Below are positions 45,714 through 56,067 of a stretch of 62,131 bases of DNA, piece after piece (the stretch's first letter is position 1; each line of letters begins with the position of its first letter). The position numbers and the translations under genes were made by a program. The stretch covers positions 1 to 62,131 of the forward strand of contig NZ_RPOH01000061.1 in assembly GCF_003818135.1 (NCBI RefSeq), read 5' to 3'. Under the pieces are notes generated by a model that was not told where the DNA came from, ran no database searches, and saw only the letters and a program-made list of their open reading frames with translations. This DNA is from Buttiauxella warmboldiae (GTDB lineage: Bacteria > Pseudomonadota > Gammaproteobacteria > Enterobacterales > Enterobacteriaceae).

Positions 45714-45960
45714 TTACTTAATCCAACGGTTATTGTATTCCCACAAACGATTGAAGTTCATATCATCAAGATTGCGATCCGCAGCGTTATTGCCGCTAAA
45801 AGGTCGCGCGGTAGTGGCCGCGCTGCCTCATGGCGACAACGAGTCATAACCCGCATCAATGGTGGAGTTCATTACCACCGTCTGGCTGTTCGACGTTTTT
45901 CCCGGTAAATAACCGGTCGCTTTCGGCCTTGATCCCAGGTGCGCCCCAGTTTTGCAAAGT
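45714..45960 (-). pseudogene. Pectinesterase (pectin methylesterase) remnant
   Basis: The 3-prime frame reads RPFSGNNAADRNLDDMNFNR-LWEYNNRWIK-stop, and in the same frame upstream SQTVVMNSTIDAGYDSLSP followed by TGA where the family has Trp (SPW), then GSAATTA. Before that, KLGRTWDQG is readable only in another frame (around 45926-45949). This is the C-terminus of a bacterial pectinesterase (PemA-like) with at least one frameshift, one Trp-to-opal nonsense change and a missing N-terminal three quarters. Confidence 0.82.
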
Positions 45961-46145
45961 AACTTCAAAAACTGATGACTGGAATGTCTAGTGAAGATGA
46001 AAAAAACTGGTGTAGTATTTAACATGCAAGCAAAGCCATTAGATGGCAAAGTTACAGCCAGGGTAGCATGGTGCGGGTGAAGTATGTATAAGCACCGGGT
46101 GACGCTTTTGGCACCAACTGGGAATACGGAAATCGGTGAGAAGTT

Positions 46146-46451
46146 ATGATAGGAATATTTAATATTAGCCGCGTTGGAATGAAAGAGCGTTATCAGGGAA
46201 CGGGCAGACTCGCAGGTGAGGTTCTCATCATTTCTGCTAAAACTCCCCTATATGGTAGGCATGATCTGCACTGTGATCTTGCGAATCCTGATAATTCAAA
46301 GTGTTACTATTATGAAACTAGTAATCAACCTGAACCCGTAAAGGCAAAAATAACAATTACAATCCGAGATGAAGAGTTTATTGAGCTAGTTTGGAGTGAA
46401 AATTCAACCCACTGGGAAATTGAAGGCTCATTATTCTCTGCGCAATTTTAA
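46146..46451 (+). CDS. AT-rich orphan ORF, unknown
   Basis: A 101-residue product, MIGIFNISRVGMKERYQGTG and onward, with alternating strands and acidic segments (ITITIRDEEFIELVWSENSTHWEIEG). The base composition is clearly AT-richer than the neighbours, suggesting transfer. GGTGAGAAG precedes the ATG. It could be an immunity-type or phage-derived small protein, but I do not recognise a family. A 13-bp perfect hairpin follows. Confidence 0.5.
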   Translation: MIGIFNISRVGMKERYQGTGRLAGEVLIISAKTPLYGRHDLHCDLANPDNSKCYYYETSNQPEPVKAKITITIRDEEFIELVWSENSTHWEIEGSLFSAQF

Positions 46452-46460
46452 GGCTCACTT

Positions 46461-46495
46461 TATCCCGCTAATTTATTATTCGAATTAGCGGGATA
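46461..46495 (+). terminator. Hairpin after the orphan ORF
   Basis: TATCCCGCTAATT (46461-46473) pairs perfectly with AATTAGCGGGATA (46483-46495) around a 9-base loop, 9 bases after the ORF stop. There is no U-tract after it, so it may be an mRNA end-protecting stem rather than a terminator. Confidence 0.55.
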
Positions 46496-46653
46496 CTATC
46501 CTGAACCTTAAAATTTATTAGGTATAATCACCAACCTGTAAGTTTAAATACCGCAAGCGTATAGCTGAAAGCTCTATGGCGCTCTCCAGGTTGAGTTCTT
46601 CAGACCCAGGCGCCACTTATCGAGCCTGAATATATTGGGCTACCTTAATGCCA

Positions 46654-46980
46654 TCAACCGCCTGCTAATTTCACTTTCATGCCTTTAGCTTCCAGCAGCG
46701 CTTTAATCAGATCGCGTTTATCGCCCTGAATCTCAATAACGCCGTCTTTTAACGCCCCTCCGCAGCCACATTTTTTCTTCAGCTCGGCGGCGAGCTTCGC
46801 AAGCTCTGCGTCATCAGCATCGATACCGGTAATCAGGCACACGCCCTTGCCTTTGCGGCCGCTGGTCTGACGTTGGATGCGTACTATGCCATCACCTTTA
46901 GGGCGGGCGACAACGGCTTCAGGCTCATCGATACGCCCGCTATCCGTTGAGTAAACCAGGCGGCTGTTGTCGTCTTTCAT
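46654..46980 (-). CDS. yciH: SUI1/eIF1-like translation factor YciH
   Basis: A 108-residue protein matching E. coli YciH nearly throughout: RIQRQTSGRKGKGVCLITGIDADDAELAKLAAELKKKCGCGGALKDG is the SUI1 domain. It can influence start-site selection fidelity. ATG at 46980 is chosen over 46983 by alignment; it overlaps the pyrF stop (ATGATG), so the two are coupled. Confidence 0.95.
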   Translation of the reverse strand: MKDDNSRLVYSTDSGRIDEPEAVVARPKGDGIVRIQRQTSGRKGKGVCLITGIDADDAELAKLAAELKKKCGCGGALKDGVIEIQGDKRDLIKALLEAKGMKVKLAGG

Positions 46981-47717
46981 CATGCCCCCTGCTGTAAAGA
47001 TGCGCGAATTTCACGCAATGTCTCAGCCGGGTTAGCCGATTGGGTGATCGGACGCCCAATGACCATATAGTCCACTCCGGCGCTCTGCGCCTGCTGTGGC
47101 GTCATGATACGGCGCTGATCGCCGGCATCACTTCCCGCAGGGCGGATACCCGGAGTAATAAGTTTAAAGGCCTGTCCCAGCGCGCTTTTAAAACGTACCG
47201 CTTCATGTGCCGAACATACCACACCATCTAAACCGCAGTTTTGCGTCAAACGCGCCAGGCGTTCTGCATATTCAGCAGGCGTGGCGGTAATACCGAGATC
47301 GGCCAGATCGCTCGCCTCCATGCTGGTCAAAACCGTGACCGCAATCAGCAGCGGCGCATCCTGACCAAATGGCAGCAGCGCTTCACGTGCAGCACTCATC
47401 ATGCGCGCCCCGCCGCTGGCATGCACGTTTACCATCCATACGCCCAGCTCAGCCGCAGCGGCAACCGCATGTGCGGTGGTATTCGGAATATCGTGAAATT
47501 TTAAATCGAGAAAAACATCAAAACCACGCTGCTGGATGTCACGCACCAGCTGCGGCCCGAACAGCGTAAACATCTCTTTGCCTACTTTCAGGCGGCAATC
47601 ACGCGGGTCGATACGGTCGATGAATGCTAAAGCCTTGTCACGATTATCGTAATCAAGTGCGACGACAACGGGAGAATCGGTGGCAACACGGGAGGAGGAT
47701 GACGCAGTTGAATTCAT
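46980..47717 (-). CDS. pyrF: Orotidine 5-phosphate decarboxylase PyrF
   Basis: A 245-residue TIM-barrel enzyme making UMP from OMP, the last step of pyrimidine synthesis. The catalytic DxKxxD motif is DLKFHD. It matches E. coli PyrF (245). ATG at 47717 has AGAAGG about 8 bases upstream; the frame to 47774 is not used. Downstream yciH is coupled. In E. coli purine/pyrimidine control is reported; no operator was sought here. Confidence 0.97.
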   Translation of the reverse strand: MNSTASSSSRVATDSPVVVALDYDNRDKALAFIDRIDPRDCRLKVGKEMFTLFGPQLVRDIQQRGFDVFLDLKFHDIPNTTAHAVAAAAELGVWMVNVHASGGARMMSAAREALLPFGQDAPLLIAVTVLTSMEASDLADLGITATPAEYAERLARLTQNCGLDGVVCSAHEAVRFKSALGQAFKLITPGIRPAGSDAGDQRRIMTPQQAQSAGVDYMVIGRPITQSANPAETLREIRASLQQGA

Positions 47718-47911
47718 GGCTAAACCTTCTGATGTTGGGCGGCATTGCAACGCAGTAAGACAAACGGCAAGCATTCTACCCGCGGGGCACGCAAAATTAC
47801 AGGCGCCATTGCACTCTGGCAGACATAAACGACTCGGTGCCGAGGGATGTCTGATATAAAACCTAATAGTATGTTGTAACTAATGCGCGGCTTTTTTTTT
47901 AAAGACAGGCT

Positions 47912-49081
47912 TTACTGCCCGTCCAGGCCACGAATGGGCTTAATCGTTGACCATGCCCGGCAGGATGGGCAGTGCCAGTAAAGGGTAAAAGCGGTGAAGC
48001 CGCATTTCTGGCAACGATAACGCGGCTTTGTACGCACCTGCTCGCCAACCATATCGCGCAGCACCATCAGGCTCTCTTTCGCACGCCCTTCTTCTGCGTC
48101 CTGCAGGTGATAATCCATCAGGCGATGGAAGACACGCATAGTCGGATGACGCTGGAGCTGGCGGTTAATATAGACCTGTGCGACTTCAGCTCCCTGTTTT
48201 TGCTCAAGGATCTCGGCCAGCATCAGCTCGGCGCCCGCACCGGTATTCTCTTCCACGCAGCGTTTTAAGAACGCTTCCCACTCCTCAGTTTTATCCAGCT
48301 GTTGATAGCAGGTCTGGAGCATTTCCAGCGTTTCGCTAACCAGCGCGCTATCCTGATCGATAACGCGCTGTAGTGACTCAACGGCCTTAGCGTATTCGTG
48401 ACGCGCCATGAAAATACGGCCCATCATGATAGAGACTCGGGCACAGTTTTTATCTGCCGCCGCGCCCTTCTTTAGCAACGACATCGCACGATCCAGATCG
48501 TCGCTGCCCATCAGCTGCACCGCTTGTTCACAATAGAAATGGGCAATTTCGGTACGCTGCTTATCTTTACCAAGCTTCACCAGGCGTTCTGCCACTTCAA
48601 TGGCTTTTTGCCAGTCGCTGGTGGCCTGATGGATCAGCAGCAGCTGTTGCAGCGCGCCAATGCGAAAATCGGTTTCATCAATCAGTTGGGCAAACATATC
48701 TTCAGCCCGGTCATACAACCCCGCGGCCATATAGTCACGACCCAGCTGTTGCACAGCCAGCAAGCGCTGCTCGTAGCTTAACGAGGCACTTTCCATTAAC
48801 GACTGGTGAATTCGGATGGCGCGGTCCACTTCACCGCGAGAACGGAACAAGTTACCCAGCGTAAGGTGGGCTTCAACGGTGCTGGTATCTTCCTTGAGCA
48901 TATCAAGGAACAGGTCGACGGCTTTATCCTGCTGGTTTGACAATAAGAAGTTCACCCCTGCCACGTAGTCACGCGACAGGCGGTTGGCCTCTTGTTGTTT
49001 ATCCTGTTGCGCGCTTCTGCGCCCCATATACCAGCCGTAAGCGGCAGCAACAGGAAGCAGCAGAAACAACAATTCCAGCAT
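47912..49081 (-). CDS. lapB: LPS assembly regulator LapB (YciM)
   Basis: A 389-residue protein, the same length as E. coli LapB. One N-terminal membrane helix (LLFLLLPVAAAYGWYMG) is followed by about nine TPR units and a rubredoxin-like metal site YRCQKCGFTAFTLYWHCPSCRAW. It directs LpxC to FtsH for degradation, balancing LPS synthesis. It sits 6 bases after lapA. AAGGA lies in the end of lapA. Confidence 0.97.
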   Translation of the reverse strand: MLELLFLLLPVAAAYGWYMGRRSAQQDKQQEANRLSRDYVAGVNFLLSNQQDKAVDLFLDMLKEDTSTVEAHLTLGNLFRSRGEVDRAIRIHQSLMESASLSYEQRLLAVQQLGRDYMAAGLYDRAEDMFAQLIDETDFRIGALQQLLLIHQATSDWQKAIEVAERLVKLGKDKQRTEIAHFYCEQAVQLMGSDDLDRAMSLLKKGAAADKNCARVSIMMGRIFMARHEYAKAVESLQRVIDQDSALVSETLEMLQTCYQQLDKTEEWEAFLKRCVEENTGAGAELMLAEILEQKQGAEVAQVYINRQLQRHPTMRVFHRLMDYHLQDAEEGRAKESLMVLRDMVGEQVRTKPRYRCQKCGFTAFTLYWHCPSCRAWSTIKPIRGLDGQ

Positions 49082-49087
49082 CGCAGG

Positions 49088-49393
49088 TTATTCCTTCACA
49101 GCCGGTACTGCGACTGTGGTGGTCTCAGAGCCAGCAGCTATTTGCTGCTCAAGACGCTTAATCTTACGGTCGGCACGCGCCAGTAGCACACGCATACGCA
49201 GCCAGAACAGGCCGCAAATCAGCCAGCCCAGTAAAAAACCTGCGGCAAAAAGAGTCGCCAGTAAGGTGGAAACGCGGTATTCGCCTTGTGCCAGCAGATA
49301 GTTGAAATTGACTACCCGATCGTTTTGCGCGCCCAAAGTGACAGAAATCACAAAAATCGCTAGCACCAGTAAGAAAATGAATAAGTATTTCAC
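49088..49393 (-). CDS. lapA: LapA (YciS) membrane protein
   Basis: A 101-residue protein with two transmembrane helices (about 3-21 and 43-65) and a basic coiled-coil tail (ARADRKIKRLEQQIAAG), matching E. coli LapA. GTG at 49393 has GGGAAG 5 bases upstream and gives the homologous start (KYLFIFLLVLAIFVISV); ATG at 49408 would place that site inside the gene. Operon with lapB. Confidence 0.93.
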   Translation of the reverse strand: MKYLFIFLLVLAIFVISVTLGAQNDRVVNFNYLLAQGEYRVSTLLATLFAAGFLLGWLICGLFWLRMRVLLARADRKIKRLEQQIAAGSETTTVAVPAVKE

Positions 49394-49533
49394 ATTGCTT
49401 CCCGTCATGTGGTCTTACGCGACTAAATTATGCGCTAATGCTTTTCCAACGGTATAAGCTACCATTTCCCGGCAGTTCGGGGAATCCATTAGCGCCGTCC
49501 AGTTGATAAGAAATGGGGATTAAATCAATAATC

Positions 49534-50298
49534 TCAAGGTTCGGCATCCCGTTCGGCTATTTCGTCAACTTCTTGCGGCGGCGGCGACAGCGGGCCGCAC
49601 AGTTTTTGCGCAAGCCAGGTTGCCACGGTGATCAACACCCACGAGATAAGGGTTGCCACTACCAGATCGCGCGGCCAGTGCATGCCGAGCACTAACCGGC
49701 TCCCCATCACGCCGGTTGCCCAGACCAATAACACCGCAATCGCCCAGGTGCGTCTGCGCGGCCACAGCAGTCCAACACCGAGTAATGCCCAGCTTGCAGC
49801 AAACATCGTGTGCCCTGACGGAAACGCAAAGCCGGTCTCTTTTTGCCAGTGTTGTCGTAGCCAGCCGGGCACTTCAGCGCGCGTGGCAAGCTGGCTTTTA
49901 ACCAGTTCGCTACGCTGTTTACGTTTTAAATTGTAGAACTCATCTGTCGGAATATGCTGTGTTTTTTCAAGCCACACCACGAAAGGACGCGGTTCCTGAA
50001 CTTTGTCTTTAATGACCGATTTAACGCCCTGCCCGATAAGAATAGCGCCGCCGAGAATGGCAAACAGCATCAGCGCGGCTTTTAAGCGAAATCGCAGGCA
50101 CCATAAAAACCAGCCGCATAGCAAAACATGAGTGATGATGCCCCAGGGTTTAGTCACGGTTTCCGTCACCCAGTACATCATTTTAAGCCAGCCACCGTGC
50201 CCGCCAGGCACCCATTGCCACCCGGAAACCCATACGGCTAACGGCATGATTAACAGCAGCCCGGCCCCCATTGTCGTTCGCTTCGCTATTGCCCGCAT
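49534..50298 (-). CDS. pgpB: Phosphatidylglycerophosphatase B PgpB
   Basis: A 254-residue, six-helix membrane phosphatase of the PAP2 family. The three motifs are KDKVQEPRPF, PSGHTMFA and GSRLVLGMHWPRDLVVA. It dephosphorylates PGP, undecaprenyl pyrophosphate and related lipids. ATG at 50298 has AAGGA at 6 bases; the frame to the GTG at 50301 is not needed. Divergent from ribA, as in E. coli. Confidence 0.96.
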   Translation of the reverse strand: MRAIAKRTTMGAGLLLIMPLAVWVSGWQWVPGGHGGWLKMMYWVTETVTKPWGIITHVLLCGWFLWCLRFRLKAALMLFAILGGAILIGQGVKSVIKDKVQEPRPFVVWLEKTQHIPTDEFYNLKRKQRSELVKSQLATRAEVPGWLRQHWQKETGFAFPSGHTMFAASWALLGVGLLWPRRRTWAIAVLLVWATGVMGSRLVLGMHWPRDLVVATLISWVLITVATWLAQKLCGPLSPPPQEVDEIAERDAEP

Positions 50299-50504
50299 CA
50301 CTTATCCTTATGCAATTTGAGCAGCAAGAATACCTGAATAGCGCACCGATGGGAAAACGTGATGTTTCACGAAGCGTAAAAATAGACGCACGTCAGTCAA
50401 TTAGGTGAAGTGCCCGCCATTGTGGCAAAATAGCCTGTAATAATTTAACAAGCCAGACCGCTGGCAGGCACGCTGAGTGCCACGATAAGTACCTGGAGAA
50501 TCAC

Positions 50505-51098
50505 ATGCAGCTTAAACGTGTGGCAGAAGCCAAACTGCCAACCCCATGGGGCGACTTCCTGATGGTGGGCTTTGAAGAACTGGCAACCGGCCAGGATCAC
50601 GTGGCTTTGGTTTTTGGTGAGATTAGCGGGAATGATGCTGTTCTGGCACGCGTACATTCTGAGTGCCTGACGGGCGACGCCCTGTTTAGCCTGCGCTGCG
50701 ATTGCGGCTTTCAGCTTGAGGCGGCGCTTACGCAGATTGCCGAACAAGGCTGCGGCGTGCTGTTGTATCACCGCCAGGAGGGGCGCAACATTGGCCTGCT
50801 GAATAAAATTCGCGCCTACGCGCTGCAGGATAAAGGCTACGATACGGTTGAAGCTAATCATCAGCTTGGTTTTGCCGCCGATGAGCGTGATTTCACCCTG
50901 TGTGCCGATATGTTTAAATTACTGGGCGTTGATGGCGTGCGTCTGCTGACCAATAACCCGCGTAAGGTGGAGATCCTCAGCGAAGCGGGAATTAACATCG
51001 TTGAGCGTGTGCCGCTGATCGTCGGGCGCAACCCGAAAAACGCCCATTATCTGGACACCAAAGCCGCTAAGATGGGGCATTTGCTGTCGGAAGATTAA
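50505..51098 (+). CDS. ribA: GTP cyclohydrolase II RibA
   Basis: A 197-residue enzyme opening GTP to start riboflavin synthesis. The zinc site is [21 protein letters not shown] and the catalytic region [24 protein letters not shown]; both are as in E. coli RibA (196). GGAG lies 7 bases before the ATG. There is no FMN riboswitch in the 200-base upstream region, unlike ribB in E. coli. Confidence 0.97.
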   Translation: MQLKRVAEAKLPTPWGDFLMVGFEELATGQDHVALVFGEISGNDAVLARVHSECLTGDALFSLRCDCGFQLEAALTQIAEQGCGVLLYHRQEGRNIGLLNKIRAYALQDKGYDTVEANHQLGFAADERDFTLCADMFKLLGVDGVRLLTNNPRKVEILSEAGINIVERVPLIVGRNPKNAHYLDTKAAKMGHLLSED

Positions 51099-51103
51099 GG
51101 GGT

Positions 51104-51129
51104 ATTCTCCCCCATCGCTGGGGGAGAAT
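51104..51129 (+). terminator. ribA terminator
   Basis: ATTCTCCCCC (51104-51113), loop ATCGCT, GGGGGAGAAT (51120-51129), then TTTC. A 10-bp perfect stem 5 bases after the ribA stop, placed between convergent ribA and acnA. Confidence 0.85.
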
Positions 51130-51134
51130 TTTCG

Positions 51135-53810
51135 CTAGTTCAGCATATTGCGAATAACATAATGCAGGATGCCGTCATTTTTAAAGTACGTCAGCTCATT
51201 GCCGGTATCAATGCGGCACCGGCACTCCACCACCTCTTTTCTCCCGTCCGCAAAGGTTAATGAAACCGGAACCGTCGCCGCAGGCGTCAGGTCGTTCAGC
51301 CCGCTGATATCAACAAGCTCCTCACCGGTCAGCCCCAGCGTTTTTCGCGTCACCCCCAGCGGGAACTCCAGCGGCAGGATCCCCATCCCTATCAGATTGG
51401 AACGGTGGATACGCTCAAATGACTCAGCAATAACCACACGGACCCCAAGCAAACGCGGCCCTTTCGCCGCCCAGTCACGGCTGGAACCTGAGCCATACTC
51501 TTTGCCGGCAAACACCGCGAGCGCAATCCCTTTATCGCGATATTTCATTGCTGCGTCATAAATGGAGGTAACTTCGTTACCCGGCAACAGCCGCGTCATT
51601 CCCCCTTCTACGCCAGGCACCATTTCATTACGGATACGAATATTGGCGAAGGTGCCACGCATCATCACCTCATGGTTACCCCGGCGCGAACCATAGGAAT
51701 TAAAGTCTTTGCGCTCAACGCCATGATTTTGCAGATAACGGCCAGCCGGGCTATCGGGCTTGATGCTCCCGGCGGGGGAAATATGGTCAGTGGTGACCGA
51801 ATCGCCAAGCATCGCCAGCACGCGCGCGCCATGGATATCCTGCAACGGTTTCGGCGTGGCTTCCATATCATCAAAGAATGGCGATAGCCGAATATAGGTG
51901 GAGTCGCTCTGCCAGCCATAGGTATCTGAGCGATCGATCTCAATGTTCTGCCATTCAGGCGTCCCCTCAAAGACCTCGGCATACTCCTTATGGAACATTT
52001 CCGTGGAAACCTGCGCGACCGCGCGGGCAATCTCCTGGCTGCTCGGCCAGATATCTTTCAGATAAACCGGGTCGCCTTTGCGATCGTGCCCAAGAGGATC
52101 GGTGGTGAGATTAACGTTCATATTTCCGGCGAGCGCATAAGCCACCACCAGCGGCGGTGACGCCAGCCAGTTAGTTTTCACCAGCGGGTGAATACGCCCT
52201 TCAAAGTTACGGTTTCCGGACAGGACCGCGCCAACGGTAAGATCCCCTTTCTTGATCGCATTTTCGATAGGCTCGGGCAGCGGCCCCGAGTTACCAATGC
52301 AGGTGGTACACCCGTAGCCCACCAGGTTAAAACCCAGCTCGTCAAGATAGGGCGTCAGACGCGCTTTCGCCAGATAATCCGAAACCACTTTTGAACCCGG
52401 CGCCAGTGAGGCTTTCACCCACGGCTGGCGCTTCAGACCCAGTGTTACCGCTTTTTTCGCCAGCAGGCCCGCCGCCATCAGAACGCTGGGGTTCGAGGTG
52501 TTGGTACAGGAGGTGATGGCGGAGATCACCACCGCGCCATCAGGCAACTGGTATTCACGTCCGCCCATGATGTAATCAACCGGGGCGCGATCTTTATGAG
52601 CCGTATTAAGTTCCAGCTCATTACTGGCGTTAAACGCTTTTGGCACATCTCCCAGCGCAACGCGATCCTGCGGGCGTTTCGGCCCGGCCAGGCTGGCTTC
52701 GACCGTATTCATATCTAACGCCAGCATGCTGGTGAATACCGGCTCATCGCCGGTGTTTCGCCACATGCCCTGCGCTTTTGCATAGGCTTCAACCAGCGCA
52801 ACCTGATCTTCAGTGCGTCCGCTCAGGCGCATATAGTCCAGCGTCACGGCATCGATCGGGAAGAAACCGCAGGTTGCGCCATATTCAGGTGCCATATTGG
52901 CAATAGTCGCACGGTCAGCCAGCGGCAACGCGTCCAGCCCATCGCCATAGAACTCAACAAACTTGCCCACCACCCCATGTTTACGCAGCATTTGCGTGAC
53001 CGTCAGCACCAGATCGGTTGCCGTGATGCCTTCGCGCAGTTTGCCATCAAGCTTAAAGCCGACGACGTCCGGGATCAGCATCGAAACGGGCTGGCCAAGC
53101 ATCGCCGCCTCAGCTTCAATGCCCCCAACGCCCCAGCCTAATACGCCGAGGCCATTGATCATCGTGGTGTGGGAATCGGTGCCCACCAGCGTGTCAGGGT
53201 AAGCCACCAGCTCATCGCCCTGCATTTCGCTCCACACCGCTTTCCCGAGATACTCAAGGTTTACCTGGTGGCAGATCCCGGTACCCGGCGGCACGACGCT
53301 AAAGCGGCTGAAGGCTTGCTGCCCCCAGCGCAGGAAGACGTAACGCTCGTGGTTGCGCTCCATCTCCAGGCGAACGTTCTCTTCGAACGCATCGTCATCG
53401 CCGAAATGGTCAACGGTAACAGAATGGTCAATAACGAGGTCTACCGGGGAGAGCGGGTTAACTTTAGCAACATCGCCGCCCAGCCGTTTTACCGCTTCAC
53501 GCATGGCGGCTAGATCCACCACCGCCGGCACGCCGGTAAAATCCTGCATCAGCACGCGGGCCGGACGATAGGCAATCTCGCGTTCGGCATGGGCATCTTT
53601 AAGCCAGCCTGCCAGGGCATGAATATCATCCTGAGTTACGGACTCCTCATCCTGCCAGCGCAGCAGGTTTTCGAGCAGCACTTTTAGCGACTTGGGCAAA
53701 CGGGTGATCTCCCCAAGCTCCTTTGCAGCCAGCGGCAAACTGTAATAATGATAGGTTTTACCCAGCGCCTGTAACGTGTCCTTACTGGCTTCTCGTAGGG
53801 TTAACGACAT
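51135..53810 (-). CDS. acnA: Aconitate hydratase A (AcnA)
   Basis: An 891-residue [4Fe-4S] enzyme converting citrate to isocitrate, matching E. coli AcnA (891). Cluster cysteines are in [13 protein letters not shown] and [16 protein letters not shown]; the C-terminal swivel domain follows ([28 protein letters not shown]). It is the stress-stable paralogue, also able to act as an RNA-binding apo-form. GGAGGAG lies before the ATG. Upstream sits the small-protein cluster ymiC-yciX-ymiA. Confidence 0.97.
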   Translation of the reverse strand: MSLTLREASKDTLQALGKTYHYYSLPLAAKELGEITRLPKSLKVLLENLLRWQDEESVTQDDIHALAGWLKDAHAEREIAYRPARVLMQDFTGVPAVVDLAAMREAVKRLGGDVAKVNPLSPVDLVIDHSVTVDHFGDDDAFEENVRLEMERNHERYVFLRWGQQAFSRFSVVPPGTGICHQVNLEYLGKAVWSEMQGDELVAYPDTLVGTDSHTTMINGLGVLGWGVGGIEAEAAMLGQPVSMLIPDVVGFKLDGKLREGITATDLVLTVTQMLRKHGVVGKFVEFYGDGLDALPLADRATIANMAPEYGATCGFFPIDAVTLDYMRLSGRTEDQVALVEAYAKAQGMWRNTGDEPVFTSMLALDMNTVEASLAGPKRPQDRVALGDVPKAFNASNELELNTAHKDRAPVDYIMGGREYQLPDGAVVISAITSCTNTSNPSVLMAAGLLAKKAVTLGLKRQPWVKASLAPGSKVVSDYLAKARLTPYLDELGFNLVGYGCTTCIGNSGPLPEPIENAIKKGDLTVGAVLSGNRNFEGRIHPLVKTNWLASPPLVVAYALAGNMNVNLTTDPLGHDRKGDPVYLKDIWPSSQEIARAVAQVSTEMFHKEYAEVFEGTPEWQNIEIDRSDTYGWQSDSTYIRLSPFFDDMEATPKPLQDIHGARVLAMLGDSVTTDHISPAGSIKPDSPAGRYLQNHGVERKDFNSYGSRRGNHEVMMRGTFANIRIRNEMVPGVEGGMTRLLPGNEVTSIYDAAMKYRDKGIALAVFAGKEYGSGSSRDWAAKGPRLLGVRVVIAESFERIHRSNLIGMGILPLEFPLGVTRKTLGLTGEELVDISGLNDLTPAATVPVSLTFADGRKEVVECRCRIDTGNELTYFKNDGILHYVIRNMLN

Positions 53811-53990
53811 AGCTCCTCCTTAAATTTCTTAGGATAGCGGTATCCCTGACTAAGATCGGGGACAGTATTAAAGATAACACAAAGATGTCGTAACGATTTG
53901 ATAACAACTCAAAGAGGTAAATCGGGAGTGGAAACGGGAGGACCTATCTTGAATGCTACCCCGACCAGGCGGCCAGGGTAGCGGGAATAA

Positions 53991-54089
53991 TTAGCGCGCC
54001 AGCAGCCAGAGCATTTGCCCCCAGAAGGCAAACGAAACGGTAAATGCCGTCAGCCACGACCAGTACTTGACGCTACAGTGAGTATTCAT
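53991..54089 (-). CDS. ymiC: Small membrane protein YmiC
   Basis: MNTHCSVKYWSWLTAFTVSF and on to LLAR: 32 residues, one Trp-rich membrane helix. It lies between acnA and the yciX-like ORF, where E. coli has ymiC. AGAGAGTGG lies before the ATG. Named by position and type; sequence identity to E. coli could not be checked. Confidence 0.6.
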   Translation of the reverse strand: MNTHCSVKYWSWLTAFTVSFAFWGQMLWLLAR

Positions 54090-54251
54090 AGGCCACTCTC
54101 TTTATTTGGTGGTAAACACTATGACTGAATCATTAATCAGTCGGTTTGAGTATTGCCGCGTGTAGTGATTACTTAAAGAGCGTGTTGATTATCCGCTTGA
54201 ATAAAAAGTGTGATTGACCGCAAGTTAAATAACGGTAAATAAAAATCATGC

Positions 54252-54422
54252 TTATTTTTTTATATCATCGTCTGTGGAAAACAGCTCGATAAAATCTTTT
54301 TGTTGCGCTGTCAGCTGCCACGACTCGGGGACCTGAACGGTACCAGATTTCGCCTCTGGCTGTGGTTCTTCTTCCTGCAAACCTTCCGTTTTCGGCGTTG
54401 GTGCCTGGTTCAGCGTTGTCAT
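54252..54422 (-). CDS. yciX: YciX-like small soluble protein
   Basis: A 56-residue, Pro/Glu-rich N-terminal half (MTTLNQAPTPKTEGLQEEEP) and a more ordered end VPESWQLTAQQKDFIELFSTDDDIKK. It starts 2 bases after the ymiA stop, so the two genes are coupled. E. coli has the 55-residue yciX in this place. Named by position and length; function unknown. Confidence 0.55.
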   Translation of the reverse strand: MTTLNQAPTPKTEGLQEEEPQPEAKSGTVQVPESWQLTAQQKDFIELFSTDDDIKK

Positions 54423-54424
54423 CG

Positions 54425-54565
54425 CTACCCCCAGAAATGCCAGGCAGCCACGGCAACAACCAGCCAGAACAGGCCTGACACCAGAAATACCGCCATCCAG
54501 GCTTTGCGTTTAAGCCCTGCTTCCTTTTGCGATTCTGTACTTCCTGAAGGCATTGCTAACCTCAT
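54425..54565 (-). CDS. ymiA: Small membrane protein YmiA
   Basis: MRLAMPSGSTESQKEAGLKR, KAWMAVFLVSGLFWLVVAV, AAWHFWG: 46 residues, the same length and pattern as E. coli YmiA (MRLAMPSGN...LKRKAWLAVFLGSALFWVVVALLIW from memory). One C-terminal membrane helix (about 22-44). No known function. It leads a two-gene unit with yciX. Confidence 0.82.
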   Translation of the reverse strand: MRLAMPSGSTESQKEAGLKRKAWMAVFLVSGLFWLVVAVAAWHFWG

Positions 54566-54567
54566 AC

Positions 54568-54903
54568 AATCGGCACCACTTATCATAAAATCTAAAAACA
54601 ATCGGTATAATTAATCGCCAGCTGGGATTAATCCTAAAGAAACTCTAGTACAAAAGCCAGCGAAATTGCTTCCCGACGGCACGAAAAGATTTAATCTTTT
54701 GACCTCAAATAAATAATTGAAACGCTAAATTTGCAGATTGGTTAATTATTATCTACGTTTGTCGCTTAATTGCGACAGATTAACCATCTTATTGATATGG
54801 GTAATTAAAACTGGTGCGGGTAATTAATTTGGCGGGGAATAAAGCGAATTCTTTATACGAATGAGAAAAGGTATCTTTCCCACAGGAAAGATACCTGGCG
54901 ATA
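54568..54903. other. Intergenic region between ymiA and cysB
   Basis: AT-rich, no gene. It should hold the ymiA promoter and contains the cysB terminator at 54869-54896. Short frames here are shadows of cysB or start inside it. Confidence 0.6.
54869..54896 (-). terminator. cysB terminator
   Basis: AGGTATCTTTCC (54869-54880), loop CACA, GGAAAGATACCT (54885-54896): a 12-bp perfect stem. On the minus strand it is followed by TTTTC. It lies 7 bases beyond the cysB stop. Confidence 0.85.
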
Positions 54904-55959
<1,056 letters not shown>

Positions 55960-56029
55960 TCAGTTATATCATCTATGTATAGTTTGAAAGAAAAAATAAT
56001 AATCAGGTTATATAAGCGCTCACAAAAAA

Positions 56030-56049
56030 GCCGGAGCAGTTGCCCCGGC
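56030..56049 (-). terminator. topA terminator
   Basis: GCCGGAGCA / TGCCCCGGC (56030-56049) with one mismatch. The minus strand continues with TTTTTTG. It is 19 bases after the topA stop: a classical rho-independent terminator. Confidence 0.85.
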
Positions 56050-56067
56050 CCGTTAGCTTAAGGAAAA

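Larger units (their letters stand above)
45442..46145. other. Degraded gene region after srfC
   Basis: No intact gene. It holds an aldehyde dehydrogenase tail on the plus strand (45531-45668), a broken pectinesterase on the minus strand (45714-45960), both described separately, and unexplained DNA up to 46145 including a 21-codon frame (46085-46150) that overlaps the next ORF start by ATGA. Confidence 0.7.

Noticed and set aside
45828..46049. Minus-strand 73-codon ORF as a real gene
   Set aside because: Its end (SQTVVMNSTIDAGYDSLSP) is part of the broken pectinesterase and ends at a nonsense codon.
50340..50504. FMN riboswitch upstream of ribA
   Set aside because: Only about 165 bases without the RFN element; the short inverted repeat CGTGA/TCACG at 50358-50371 is not enough.
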